This document shows positions 1 through 8,728 of a DNA stretch of 64,000 nucleotides, in pieces. A program made the translations under genes and the position numbers. The stretch covers positions 248,001-312,000 of the forward strand of contig NZ_JAAQPI010000005.1 in NCBI RefSeq assembly GCF_011683955.1. Reading direction: 5' to 3'. The notes below the pieces were generated by a model. That model was not told the DNA's origin and did not search any database. It saw only the letters and a program-made list of their open reading frames with translations. Each line of letters starts with the position of its first letter. Within the stretch, counting starts at the first letter, position 1. The stretch comes from Pseudomaricurvus alkylphenolicus. GTDB lineage: Bacteria; Pseudomonadota; Gammaproteobacteria; Pseudomonadales; Cellvibrionaceae.

Positions 1-287
1 TGAGAGTATATGAAGGGTTGGGTGGCGTTGTTGGGTGCTCGAGTAACCAATCCTTTATTTGATTTGAGCGGAGCGCCAGCCGTTTGGGTTCGCCGGGACA
101 GTGTGTTAGAGGTCATATGAAGATAAGTCATAGATAGATGGCGAATGTCGTGCTATAACCTCTTGTGCTCATAGGGAATTGGGTCTTGATTCACCAAAAA
201 GGAATTTTCCTTCCTGAAGTCAATCCTCTCCCTTGTGTACTTGTTTGTCAGGCGACGTGTTCAATTGTAAAAAGGGAGTTAACCATA

Positions 288-698
288 ATGACGGAAAATA
301 TTTACGAAAGCCCCAACTCGCAGATCTTGAACGAATCTGACGAGGTTGTGTCCCACACTGTGAAGGAAATCCTCTTTTCTTTTCGGGGTCGTATTCGCCG
401 ATCTACTTACTGGAAGTCAATGCTGGGGATGATGGGGGTCTTTCTGATACTTTTTCTTGTCGTCGGTGCATTAAATGTCAGCGAAGGTGCTATTTCACTG
501 GCAATGCTGATTTTGTATTTGCCATTAATGTGGATTTCTTTCGCAATCCAAGTGAAACGTTGGCATGATCGGGACAAATCCGGGTGGTGGGTACTTATTT
601 CTTTTGTTCCTATCATTGGTCCGATCTGGGCATTTGTTGAAAACGGTTGTCTGGCCGGTACAGAAACCGCGAATCGTTTTGGCCCACCGGAAATCTAA
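288..698 (+). CDS. DUF805 family inner-membrane protein
   Basis: A 136-residue small membrane protein of the DUF805 (YhaH/YhaI-like) family, whose function is not established. A polar N-terminal tail (about 1-30) is followed by the family-typical FRGRIRRSTYW segment (32-42), three hydrophobic spans near 45-63, 69-88 and 100-118, and the motif VKRWHDRDKSGWW (89-101) between spans 2 and 3. I chose the ATG at 288 because AAGGGAG lies 10 bases upstream and the DUF805 homology begins shortly after it. A longer in-frame start at 165 would add residues with no family resemblance. It stands alone; nothing nearby suggests a partner. Confidence 0.85.
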   Translation: MTENIYESPNSQILNESDEVVSHTVKEILFSFRGRIRRSTYWKSMLGMMGVFLILFLVVGALNVSEGAISLAMLILYLPLMWISFAIQVKRWHDRDKSGWWVLISFVPIIGPIWAFVENGCLAGTETANRFGPPEI

Positions 699-779
699 AA
701 TCTGTCGTCGCGCTGACCTGGGCCACCCCTTTGAGGTGGCCATCTGGTGGTGAGAGTGGTTAAGGGAATGTTTTCTGGT

Positions 780-1134
780 TTAGAAAGCTTTGTTTAGTGT
801 GACGCCGAAGGTACGGGGATTACCGGTGCATCGAAGGTGCTGCCTTTGTAGGATTTATCCAGAACGTTGCGTCCCCACAGCGTCAGTTGCAGATCACCTG
901 ATCGGATAGGAATTCATAGTCACAGTAGACTTAGCCATCAATGCCTTCTGTAAGAGATAAGGACTGCTTAATCCCGAGGCTGACAACATTTTCCGGATCA
1001 ATCACCAAACGATCTCCCGAGCGGTCACGGCTGCCGTTGCCGTTCTGGTTAGGATCGCCCCGTGCGTCAAATGCCAGAGCAAGCCGGTGGGGATAGCTTG
1101 GCAATCCGGGCCCCAAATTGATAATTTGTGCCAT
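780..1134 (-). pseudogene. Remnant of a TonB-dependent receptor C-terminus
   Basis: Reverse-strand reading gives receptor-like pieces in different frames. One open segment (1134 down to 931) ends in a premature TAA. A second frame then reads LQLTLWGRNVLDKSYKGSTF, which resembles the penultimate strands of TonB-dependent receptors. A one-base shift further on gives GNPRTFGVTLNKAF and a stop at 780, the usual 'PRTFGVTL...F' barrel end. At least one stop and two frame changes separate these pieces, and no signal peptide, plug or upstream barrel remains. The flanking APC permease gene on the other strand cuts into where the rest would have been. This stretch otherwise holds no gene. Confidence 0.7.
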
Positions 1135-1162
1135 GCTTGGGCTAGTGCATAAGGGAAGGATT

Positions 1163-2386
1163 ATGACTGAGCCTCAGTTAAAACGTTCTATCTCATTGCC
1201 GCTCCTTGTATTTTACGGATTGGGGACCATCGTTGGTGCGGGGATATATCTGTTGGTCGGGAAGGTCTCCAGTGAGGCAGGCACAGCAACCGCTTATGCT
1301 TTTCTGTTGTCAGGACTGGTCGCTTCTTTTTCAGCACTCAGTCACGGGGAGTTGGCAGCCAGGCTGCCGCGCTCTGCCGGTGCCAGTGTTTATGTCGATC
1401 GGGCCTTTAGGCGCAGGTGGCTTGCAGGGCTTGTGGGCTGGGCGGTTGTCGCAACCGGCATTGTCTCTAGCGCTGCTATGGTGCGGGGCAGCGTGGGATA
1501 TCTGGATGTATTTATCACATTGCCACCAGCCCTTGTGATGGGAATTTTTACCCTGTTGCTGGTTGGGATTGCGATATGGGGAATGAAGGAAAGTGCCCTA
1601 TTGATCACTCTCATAACCTTGCTTGAAGTTGGGGGGCTGATCGTCGCGATTTACATCAGCAGTGACTTGGCCCCAGTATTGTCGTGGTCTGAAATTTTGA
1701 TGCCCCCAATTGATACGGGTGCCTGGCTGGGGATCAGCATAGGAGCCTATCTGGCTTTTTATGCCTTTATTGGCTTTGAAGATATGGTCACCGTCGCAGA
1801 AGAGGTGACAGATGTGGAACGTGCCATGCCCCGGGCCATCATAATCGTAATGGTCCTCGCGACAGTACTTTATGTCGGTGTTGGCATCGCCGCACTGCGG
1901 GTTATGCCTGTCGCGGATCTGGCTGCCAGCTCCGCCCCATTTGCCGACCTCATCAGTCGTGCCGGGCAATCCCCTGTTTTTATCACCCTTATTAGCCTGA
2001 TCGCCATCATTAACGGCGCGTTAGTGCAGATCATCATGGCTTCCCGGATGCTCTATGGAATGGGGCAGGAAGCATTGGCTCCCAAATTTCTGTCGGTAGT
2101 GCACCACAAGAGACAAACGCCCCATGTCGCCAGCTTGATGGCGGGTGTGGTCGTGCTGGCTTTTGCGCTTTTTTTACCCCTCGTTACGCTGGCGAAACTC
2201 ACAAGCAGTATTATTCTGATGGTGTTTACCCTGGTGAATCTGGCATTGGTTCGCCTGCGACTACGGGACGGTGTACCGGATGACGCTTTCAATCTTCCCC
2301 TGCTTGTTCCTATCATTGGTGCGCTTCTTTCGCTAACACTTTTTCTTTGGCCGTTCATTGGTGAGGTTGTTGGTGTCGGACATTAA
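1163..2386 (+). CDS. APC-superfamily amino acid permease
   Basis: A 407-residue polytopic inner-membrane transporter of the amino acid-polyamine-organocation superfamily. It opens with the APC signature region (LPLLVFYGLGTIVGAGIYLLV, roughly residues 11-30), where the broken first helix carries the GxGxGIY substrate-binding glycines, and continues with about 11-12 hydrophobic spans. The motif FIGFEDMVTVAEEV (near 205-220) matches the conserved helix 6 region that follows the substrate site. The ATG at 1163 follows AAGGGAAGGA closely; an upstream in-frame ATG at 1118 lies inside the receptor remnant and is less likely. Substrate cannot be told from sequence. It is slightly shorter than typical 440-500-residue members, with a short C-terminus. 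Confidence 0.88.
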   Translation: MTEPQLKRSISLPLLVFYGLGTIVGAGIYLLVGKVSSEAGTATAYAFLLSGLVASFSALSHGELAARLPRSAGASVYVDRAFRRRWLAGLVGWAVVATGIVSSAAMVRGSVGYLDVFITLPPALVMGIFTLLLVGIAIWGMKESALLITLITLLEVGGLIVAIYISSDLAPVLSWSEILMPPIDTGAWLGISIGAYLAFYAFIGFEDMVTVAEEVTDVERAMPRAIIIVMVLATVLYVGVGIAALRVMPVADLAASSAPFADLISRAGQSPVFITLISLIAIINGALVQIIMASRMLYGMGQEALAPKFLSVVHHKRQTPHVASLMAGVVVLAFALFLPLVTLAKLTSSIILMVFTLVNLALVRLRLRDGVPDDAFNLPLLVPIIGALLSLTLFLWPFIGEVVGVGH

Positions 2387-2547
2387 CGGTTTCATATTTG
2401 GCGCAATATGTACTCATGTTGCGAAGTGTATTGCAGTACACAAGCGCCACCGTACCGGCTGAACAGTAGGTCACGATACCGGGGTTGCCAGAGGCTGGCG
2501 TTGTTTGTATATTTCAAAAAATACAAATAAGTGACAAGTGGTGTAAT

Positions 2548-3354
2548 ATGTCTGAGCAAGACTCAATATTAACCGAACGCCAGGGCGACATTCTGATTGT
2601 GACCCTCAATCGCCCACACGCTAAAAACGCCGTCGATCCGGAGACTGCTCGTAAATTGGCGGAGACCTTTGTGGCCTTCGACAGGGACGAAAACACCAAA
2701 GTGGCTGTATTTATGGGTGCACACGGGACCTTCTGTGCCGGGGCCGATCTTAAGGCGGTGGGTTCAGGCAACTTTGGCGAACTGCCCGACCCGCAAACAC
2801 CCATTGATCCCTATGACGGCTCTGCGCCTATGGGACCAAGTTATCTTCGGTTGTCCAAACCTGTGATTGGCGCAATATCCGGTTATGCGGTGGCCGGAGG
2901 GCTGGAGTTGTCGCTCTGGTGTGATATGCGGGTGGTAGAAGAGGATACCGTGTTTGGGGTGTTCTGCCGTCGTTGGGGGGTGCCTTTGATTGATGGTGGC
3001 ACGGTACGATTACCTCGGTTGATCGGTCACTCCAACGCCATGGATCTGATACTGACCGGCAGACCCGTCCATGCCGACGAGGCTAAGTTGATGGGCCTGG
3101 CGAATCGGGTTGTGCCAAACGGTAGTGCCAGGGAAGCGGCGATTGCGCTCGCCGAGCAGATTACCCGCTTCCCACAGCAGTGCATGCTCAATGATCGCCG
3201 TTCCGCCTACGAACAGTGGGATCTGTCTTTTGATAAAGCGATGGCCAACGAGGCGCGACTTGGGCGCATGACGCTGGAAAGTGGGGAAACCGTGGCTGGT
3301 GCGCAACGATTTGCCTCCGGCAGGGGGCGCGGGGGCTCCTTCGACGATCTTTAG
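2548..3354 (+). CDS. Crotonase/enoyl-CoA hydratase family protein
   Basis: A 268-residue crotonase-fold protein, expected to act on an acyl-CoA thioester in the cytoplasm. The oxyanion-hole segment GTFCAGADLKAV (60-71) and the second conserved segment GYAVAGGLELSLWCD (112-126) are present; E120 aligns with the first catalytic glutamate of enoyl-CoA hydratases. The region that usually carries the second glutamate reads RRWGVPLIDGGTVRLPRL, with aspartate instead, as in a large crotonase subgroup of unassigned substrate. So hydratase activity should not be assumed. The ATG at 2548 begins at the domain edge; a longer frame from 2485 lacks family similarity. It has its own gap upstream and lies 113 bp before an AraC gene. 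Confidence 0.88.
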   Translation: MSEQDSILTERQGDILIVTLNRPHAKNAVDPETARKLAETFVAFDRDENTKVAVFMGAHGTFCAGADLKAVGSGNFGELPDPQTPIDPYDGSAPMGPSYLRLSKPVIGAISGYAVAGGLELSLWCDMRVVEEDTVFGVFCRRWGVPLIDGGTVRLPRLIGHSNAMDLILTGRPVHADEAKLMGLANRVVPNGSAREAAIALAEQITRFPQQCMLNDRRSAYEQWDLSFDKAMANEARLGRMTLESGETVAGAQRFASGRGRGGSFDDL

Positions 3355-3467
3355 CCTGGTTTAGGGGGCGGCACCAGGCTAATCACCTACCGCCATTAGA
3401 TTAGTCATTGGCGGCAAATGATTGCTATGCTGGGGTAGGGTGGACAGTGACCATCCAAGGAGCGCCC

Positions 3468-4520
3468 ATGACCAGCATGATCATCAAAAAATCCATCGAA
3501 CGTCCAATGCCCAGTGAAATTGGCAGGCAATCGACGCTTCTGGCCGCCTGGGCAGTCGTTATTCATCGATTATTGGAGCATCGGGGCATTGATGCCAACG
3601 CGCTGTTTACCGAGTGCGGGATCGACCGTGAGTTGCTGCTCAATCCTGCTAACCGAATTCCGCATCACCAGATTGGTAAAGTCTGGCAGCGTGCCGGTGA
3701 GATCACTAACGACCCCAGCCTCGGGCTTGATGCCGCTGAAGTGATTTTTCCTGGCATGTACCACACCTTAAGTGCCGCCATTTATGCGGCGCCCAATATT
3801 CTGACCATGCTGGAATATCTCTCGCGTTATCGACGTATCTTTCATCCTTTGTCGCGTATGGAGCTGCAGCGGGATGGTCGCTGCTTTCGATTTCACTGGG
3901 GCCCCAAAGAGCCTTATGTATCTCACTTTGGAGCGGAGGCGGTCGTTGCAGCATTTATTGGTTTGTGTCGACAGTTAGGGGGCGCAGATTTTGCGCCCAG
4001 TGAAATCCACATCAAGCGCCAACTCAACCCATCGGCACAGCGTCGCTACAAGGCGTTTTATCGGGCACCGCTGTATTGCAGCCAGCCTGAAAACACTCTT
4101 GTGTTTGCTCCCGGACCACTGGAAAAACCACTGCTGACCTCGAATTCAGTAATTGAAAAGCTGAGCGTACAGGCTACACGGGAATATATCGCAACCCTGG
4201 ATGAAGAGGATATCTGCAATACGGTGTATTGCAAAATCATCGAAGCCTTGCCAGCCCGCGCTTACGGCGAAGAGATGATTGCTCAGGATCTCCACCTCAG
4301 CGTGCGTACCATGCAGCGCAGACTCAAAGACGCTGGCACCAGCTATGATCGTCTGTTGCAGGATACCCGGCGAGAGCTGGCGCTCAGCTACATTCGCAAT
4401 CAGGATTTGAGTCTACAGGAAATCAGTTACCTGGTTGGATTTACCAAACCCACCAATTTTACCCGAGCCTTTAAGCGCTGGACCGGGCAGACACCCGGCG
4501 CATATCGAGAAGGGCGATAG
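3468..4520 (+). CDS. AraC-family regulator (arabinose-binding-like N-domain)
   Basis: A 350-residue transcription regulator. The N-terminal two-thirds (about 20-220) matches the 'arabinose-binding domain-like' sensor found in OruR/ArgR-type AraC proteins. The C-terminal 100 residues form the double helix-turn-helix, with LSVRTMQRRLKDAGTSYDRL (first HTH) and LSLQEISYLVGFTKPTNFTR (second HTH) followed by FKRWTGQTPGAYR. The ATG at 3468 is preceded by CAAGGAG at good spacing. It is the nearest regulator to the TonB receptor at 4958 and to three copies of an operator-like sequence in the intervening 437 bp. It is therefore the best candidate to control that receptor, which is an inference from position. 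Confidence 0.9.
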   Translation: MTSMIIKKSIERPMPSEIGRQSTLLAAWAVVIHRLLEHRGIDANALFTECGIDRELLLNPANRIPHHQIGKVWQRAGEITNDPSLGLDAAEVIFPGMYHTLSAAIYAAPNILTMLEYLSRYRRIFHPLSRMELQRDGRCFRFHWGPKEPYVSHFGAEAVVAAFIGLCRQLGGADFAPSEIHIKRQLNPSAQRRYKAFYRAPLYCSQPENTLVFAPGPLEKPLLTSNSVIEKLSVQATREYIATLDEEDICNTVYCKIIEALPARAYGEEMIAQDLHLSVRTMQRRLKDAGTSYDRLLQDTRRELALSYIRNQDLSLQEISYLVGFTKPTNFTRAFKRWTGQTPGAYREGR

Positions 4521-4526
4521 TTAGAG

Positions 4527-4626
4527 GAGCCCTCAGCGAGTAAAAAGAGCCCTCAGCGAGTAAAAAGAGCCCTCAGCGAGTAAAAAAAGCCCTCAGCGGT
4601 TAATAAATGTCCTCAGCGAGAAAAAG
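4527..4626 (+). repeat. Tandem repeat, 5 x 20 bp
   Basis: Five contiguous 20-bp units begin 6 bp after the AraC stop codon. Units 1-3 (4527-4546, 4547-4566, 4567-4586) are identical: GAGCCCTCAGCGAGTAAAAA. Unit 4 (4587-4606) and unit 5 (4607-4626) keep the CCTCAGCG core but have diverged. There are no spacers, so it is not a CRISPR. The unit contains the in-frame stop TAA and an A-rich tail. Possible roles are a slippage-prone regulatory spacer, a transcription-end region, or simple replication slippage; the sequence does not decide. Confidence 0.95.
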
Positions 4627-4676
4627 AACTTCAGCTTGCTGGCAACAGTTTAAATACGTCCTACAATCAAAAAAAT

Positions 4677-4829
4677 AGGACGTTCGATCAATTTTAATAA
4701 TCGTACAGAATCTGTCAAAGCGCGTTAAATAACGAATTGATCTAGGCTGTTTTTGAAAATAGGACGGTAGATCTATTTTATATCGGGCGCGGCTCTGCTA
4801 GTATTTTCTGAAAATAGATCGGGCGTCCT
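4677..4829 (+). promoter_or_regulatory. Three copies of a 19-bp operator-like sequence before TonB receptor 1
   Basis: The pattern AGGACG-N3-GATCWATTTT occurs at 4677-4695 (forward), 4761-4779 (forward) and 4811-4829 (reverse). The first two copies start 84 bp apart, close to eight helical turns; copies 2 and 3 form an inverted pair around 4795. Between them lies CTGCTAGTATT, which resembles an extended -10 and also resembles the sequence at a similar place before TonB receptor 3. An additional CGTCCT half-site faces copy 1 at 4657-4662. This looks like binding sites for a dedicated regulator, most simply the AraC protein encoded just upstream. Confidence 0.7.
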
Positions 4830-4957
4830 AATGATTGGGTGTCCCATTAATGTCATCAATGATCTAACGGAGAAATGAGAACGCGAAGAGCAATCCTGTT
4901 ACCGGTGATCCACCGGTAGCGTTAGAAGAGCACATCTTATTGAGAGGAGAGAGTGCA

Positions 4958-7372
4958 ATGAAAACAATAAAATCAATAAATTCAAGAACAAAAGTCTTAA
5001 CACCATTATTGTTGGCGACCGCCATTGCCAGCGGTAATGCCAGTGCTGCGGTACTGGAAGAAATTGTGGTTACGGCGCAAAAGCGTGAGCAAAGTTTACA
5101 GGATGTGGGTATCGCTGTTTCCGCGTTCACCGGTGACCAGATGAGTCAACTGGGTTGGGATACCGCGGATGACGTGGTTTCTCAAGCCCCGGGCGTGACA
5201 CTGGTTCAGCCCAACGGGCCGGGCTCGTTTTACATTAATATCCGCGGTGTCGCGCAGAACGATTTCTCCGGGGATAACCAGGAATCACCCGTCGCAATCT
5301 ATGTGGATGATGTCTATGTGGCGTCACCGACAGGAGCGGCATTCCAGTTGTTTGACTTTGAGAGAGTGGAAATTCTCCGTGGTCCTCAGGGCACTCTCTT
5401 CGGTCGTAATGCTACCGGTGGTTTGGTGCACTATGTCACCAAACGCCCGGAACAGGAAGCCAGCGGCTACGTTAAGGCGACTTTGGGTGACTATGACCAG
5501 GTGGATATAGAAGGGGCCATTGGCGGCGGACTGACAGACTCGGTGTCAGGACGACTATCTTTTAGCTCCAATACCCACGATGGCATTATCAAAAACAATG
5601 CCGGTTCCGATTTGGGCGACAATGACAGCTGGGGGGCTCGTGGACAATTGCTGATTGAGCTTGGCGAATCTTCAGAGCTGCTGTTGAATGTTCGCGCCGG
5701 TGAGCTGGACAACAGCAATGCGCCGTTTGATCACAGCTCCGCAAGACCCGGCCCCCTGGGTCTTGGTGTCCACTTTGATGGCAGCGATTTATCAGACGAC
5801 GGAGGCTATAACGGTTGGGGTAACTACGCCGACCCGGATGGTGGTGAGATTCTTGAGGGCGAATACGACGCAGACGCGTATGTCAAAATCGAAACACAGG
5901 GTTACACCGCAACATTTAAAACCGATGTCGGCGAGGGCTTGGAGTTCGTTAGTATAACAGACTACAACGAGCTCGAACGCGATTACCGTGAGGATTCGGA
6001 TGCGAGTCCCAACCCCTTTTTCCACTTCACGCTTACGTCGGATATGGAGCAGTTCTCTCAGGAATTTCGCTTGAGCGGAGAAACGGATAATACCAGTTGG
6101 GTGACCGGTGCCTACTACATGAAGTACGAAGGTGACCTCTACACTGGTGGTACCGCCGGTGGCTTCGCACGAGCGGCATTTGGCCCGCTGATTGGCGACC
6201 AGGCGACACTGGACGCTTTATTTCCCGATGAGTTTGGCTTCGACAGCCCCTTCAGTACCCAGACGGAATCAACCGCTATCTTCGGTCAGCTTGAATATAG
6301 CCTGTCCGATTCACTGACGTTGACTGCGGGTCTGCGTTGGTCAAAAGAAGAAAAAGAGACGGAGTTTATTCAGTATTTTTCTCTGTTTGAGTCAACTACA
6401 TCTAACGAGATTGCCACTCGGGATTCTCTTGGAATCGGTCCTTACTGGAGATACAGCGACGGTACCTACTCAAACCTGGGGGCTTACGTCTTCGAAGGTG
6501 GCGAGGGTAACCCTGTTGTTCCTCTGATTGAAGGCGAAGCTGATACCGAAATTGACGACGAATTCTTCACTTGGAAGCTGGGTCTGGATTGGCAGGCGAC
6601 GGAAGACACACTGTTGTATCTGAGTTATAACCGTGGCATCAAGGCGGGTGGATTTAACGCACCTCTGGACGCGACTTTGTTCTCTTATGGCGCTTTGACT
6701 CCAGATGAGTTCAACTTCGACAAAGAGACTCTGGATGCCTATGAGTTCGGTTTCAAAACTGAGTTGTGGGACGGTCGTGCACGACTGAACGGTGCCATCT
6801 ACTACTACGATTATCAGGACTACCAGGCGTTTAACCTGGAAAGCCTGACCCTGTTTGTGTTTAACACTGACGCGGTCAATCAGGGCTTTGAGCTGGAATT
6901 GCAGGCCTCACCGGTTGAAGGTATGGATGTACTGCTGGGTATGGCCTACACCGATACCAAAGTGGAGGACGCCTATAGTCCGGACGGCGGTGCGACACTG
7001 CTGGATCGCGAAATGATTATGACACCCGAACTGACCTTTAACGGCATGTTTCGTTATGAGTGGGAGCTGGGCGGCGGTAGTCTTGCGGCGCAGTATGACT
7101 TCAGCTATATGGATGAGCACTTTTTCCAGTTAAAAAATTCTCCGGTGGTTGAAGAAGATGCCTATGTCATTTCCAATATTCGTTTTACTTACACCACTGA
7201 TGAAGGCGACTGGATGGCAACCGCGTTTGTGAATAACGTGACTGACGAAGAGTATCGTCAGATGGCACTGGATCTTTCCGGAGCGCCCTCTGCCGGTGGA
7301 TTTGGCATGACGGAAAGTGCCTATGGCAAACCTCGTTGGTGGGGCTTTAGCGTTACCTACAACTGGAACTGA
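4958..7372 (+). CDS. TonB-dependent receptor 1
   Basis: An 804-residue outer-membrane receptor for TonB/ExbBD-energised uptake. A Sec signal peptide (about 1-32, ending near GNASA) is followed by the TonB box EEIVVTAQKRE (36-46). The plug domain contains the typical VEILRGPQGTLFGRNATGG segment (about 128-147), and the C-terminal beta-barrel ends in an aromatic residue region (GFSVTYNWN). The family style ('VTAQKRxQSLQDV') is that of the large group expanded in marine and sphingomonad-like degraders, usually linked to organic substrates rather than siderophores. The ATG at 4958 has GAGAGGAGAGAG upstream. No iron-uptake gene is near. Substrate is unknown; the neighbouring MFS and ThDP enzyme are possible functional partners. 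Confidence 0.93.
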   Translation: MKTIKSINSRTKVLTPLLLATAIASGNASAAVLEEIVVTAQKREQSLQDVGIAVSAFTGDQMSQLGWDTADDVVSQAPGVTLVQPNGPGSFYINIRGVAQNDFSGDNQESPVAIYVDDVYVASPTGAAFQLFDFERVEILRGPQGTLFGRNATGGLVHYVTKRPEQEASGYVKATLGDYDQVDIEGAIGGGLTDSVSGRLSFSSNTHDGIIKNNAGSDLGDNDSWGARGQLLIELGESSELLLNVRAGELDNSNAPFDHSSARPGPLGLGVHFDGSDLSDDGGYNGWGNYADPDGGEILEGEYDADAYVKIETQGYTATFKTDVGEGLEFVSITDYNELERDYREDSDASPNPFFHFTLTSDMEQFSQEFRLSGETDNTSWVTGAYYMKYEGDLYTGGTAGGFARAAFGPLIGDQATLDALFPDEFGFDSPFSTQTESTAIFGQLEYSLSDSLTLTAGLRWSKEEKETEFIQYFSLFESTTSNEIATRDSLGIGPYWRYSDGTYSNLGAYVFEGGEGNPVVPLIEGEADTEIDDEFFTWKLGLDWQATEDTLLYLSYNRGIKAGGFNAPLDATLFSYGALTPDEFNFDKETLDAYEFGFKTELWDGRARLNGAIYYYDYQDYQAFNLESLTLFVFNTDAVNQGFELELQASPVEGMDVLLGMAYTDTKVEDAYSPDGGATLLDREMIMTPELTFNGMFRYEWELGGGSLAAQYDFSYMDEHFFQLKNSPVVEEDAYVISNIRFTYTTDEGDWMATAFVNNVTDEEYRQMALDLSGAPSAGGFGMTESAYGKPRWWGFSVTYNWN

Positions 7373-7408
7373 TTTAAGTTCAGCGGCGGCTTCGGTCGCC
7401 GCACCTCG

Positions 7409-8611
7409 TCAACCTCTCTTGGGCTCCGTATGCGGAGCCATTTTTCTTCCGCTGCGCAGTTCCAGGGAACACAAAAGACACAAAACGGCGCAGATCATCA
7501 GGGCAATGGCCAGCGCCAATGGTGTACCCTGAAAAATGCGACCACAAATGGCGCCCGCGCCGGCACCGACTAATAATCCCACTGCGTTATGCAATGACGA
7601 TGCGGCTCCCGCCGCTTTGGGAAAACGTTTAATACAACCACTGTTGGCGTTAATTCTGATGATGATAATGGGCATCAGACTTGCCAACATCAGCACCGCA
7701 ACGATCATGGAATTACCCCAAGGCCAAATGATCAGCAACAGAAATACAATGCTGATCACGGTCAGTGGGATACTGGTCAGCAACATCATGTTGTCCAATC
7801 CAGCTTTGCTCACCCAGCGGTTGTTCAAAAAGGCGGCTGCCATCATCAAGGCCGTACCGGTCGCGTAAATGTAACTGAATTGATGTTGGGCGAATCCCAC
7901 GTATTCCACCATCAGATTTGAGGCAGCGGCCAGATAACAGAACAAACCTATGGAGGTGGCAATCTCAGCACCGATATAGAGTTGGATAAACCGGTCCGCC
8001 AATACTTGTCGGCAATCACGTTGTACCTGTGATAGCGAGAAGGGACGGGGCTTAAACGGAGCCCTGATCAGTTTTGACTCTCGCCGAAAGTAAATGATCA
8101 GAAGTATCGTCAGTGAGAGAAAGGTGACAAATAACCAAGACCAACCCCAATGGCTCGATAAGGAAAAGCCCGCGATCGGGGTGACCACCCTGACGGCCAT
8201 AGCCACCACAAATGTTGAAGAGATTAAGCGAGCGGTCTGTTCAAGGTCGAATCGATCACCGATCAGTAAAGCCGCCTGGGCACTGGCGGCACCTGCCCCA
8301 AGGCCTTGAATTGCACGCATGACCAGCATGCTGCTGAGACTGTCAGATAGAGCGCATCCAACGGTTGCCACAGCAAAAAGACCCAGACCCCATAGTAAAA
8401 TTCGCGAGCGGCCATAGGCATCGGAAAGAGGACCGGCGAGAAATTCCCCGGTGGCCATACCGACGACAAAGGCACTGATGATCAAACTGCCGTCTTCGGC
8501 CGTAGTACCAAGCCCTTGAGTGATCAGCCCCAGGGAGGGGACGATACCATCAATGCCGAGCGCGGCGATGGAAAAAAGCAGTCCATAGAGGATGATTTGG
8601 AATTTGGTCAT
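7409..8611 (-). CDS. MFS transporter, Bcr/CflA-like (DHA1) type
   Basis: A 400-residue inner-membrane transporter with about 12 hydrophobic spans. The first loop carries the MFS motif A region (GEFLAGPLSDAYGRSRILL, about residues 55-73), followed by the motif B-like RAIQGLGAGAASAQAALL (about 100-117). This pattern and length fit the 12-TM DHA1 drug or small-molecule exporters. It converges on TonB receptor 1 and is divergent from the ThDP enzyme at 8729, separated by 117 bp, so the latter two could share a control region. The Shine-Dalgarno is weak. The exported compound cannot be inferred. Confidence 0.88.
   Translation of the reverse strand: MTKFQIILYGLLFSIAALGIDGIVPSLGLITQGLGTTAEDGSLIISAFVVGMATGEFLAGPLSDAYGRSRILLWGLGLFAVATVGCALSDSLSSMLVMRAIQGLGAGAASAQAALLIGDRFDLEQTARLISSTFVVAMAVRVVTPIAGFSLSSHWGWSWLFVTFLSLTILLIIYFRRESKLIRAPFKPRPFSLSQVQRDCRQVLADRFIQLYIGAEIATSIGLFCYLAAASNLMVEYVGFAQHQFSYIYATGTALMMAAAFLNNRWVSKAGLDNMMLLTSIPLTVISIVFLLLIIWPWGNSMIVAVLMLASLMPIIIIRINANSGCIKRFPKAAGAASSLHNAVGLLVGAGAGAICGRIFQGTPLALAIALMICAVLCLLCSLELRSGRKMAPHTEPKRG
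7422..7448 (+). terminator. Intrinsic terminator after TonB receptor 1
   Basis: Stem GGCTCCG/CGGAGCC (7422-7428 with 7433-7439), loop TATG, then ATTTTTCTT. It lies within the 3' end of the convergent MFS gene (stop at 7409), so the last codons of that gene double as this terminator. A second GC stem without a T-run (7383-7388 with 7397-7402) lies just before it. Confidence 0.75.
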
Positions 8612-8728
8612 GGCGATCGATTATTGCATGGGCTGATAACTGGCGCCAGCGGATACCATTGTGGCGGCAGGGGATTAGCGTGGGTCGTTACAATCAGTGT
8701 TAATCCTTTTTTGATCCGGAGTTTTCAG

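Noticed and set aside
10-120. Short open frame from an ATG at 10 to a stop at 120 (36 residues)
   Set aside because: No ribosome site and no family resemblance; the first 287 bases hold nothing I can support.
4527-4626. Possible CRISPR array
   Set aside because: Units are directly abutting with no spacers and no cas genes are near.
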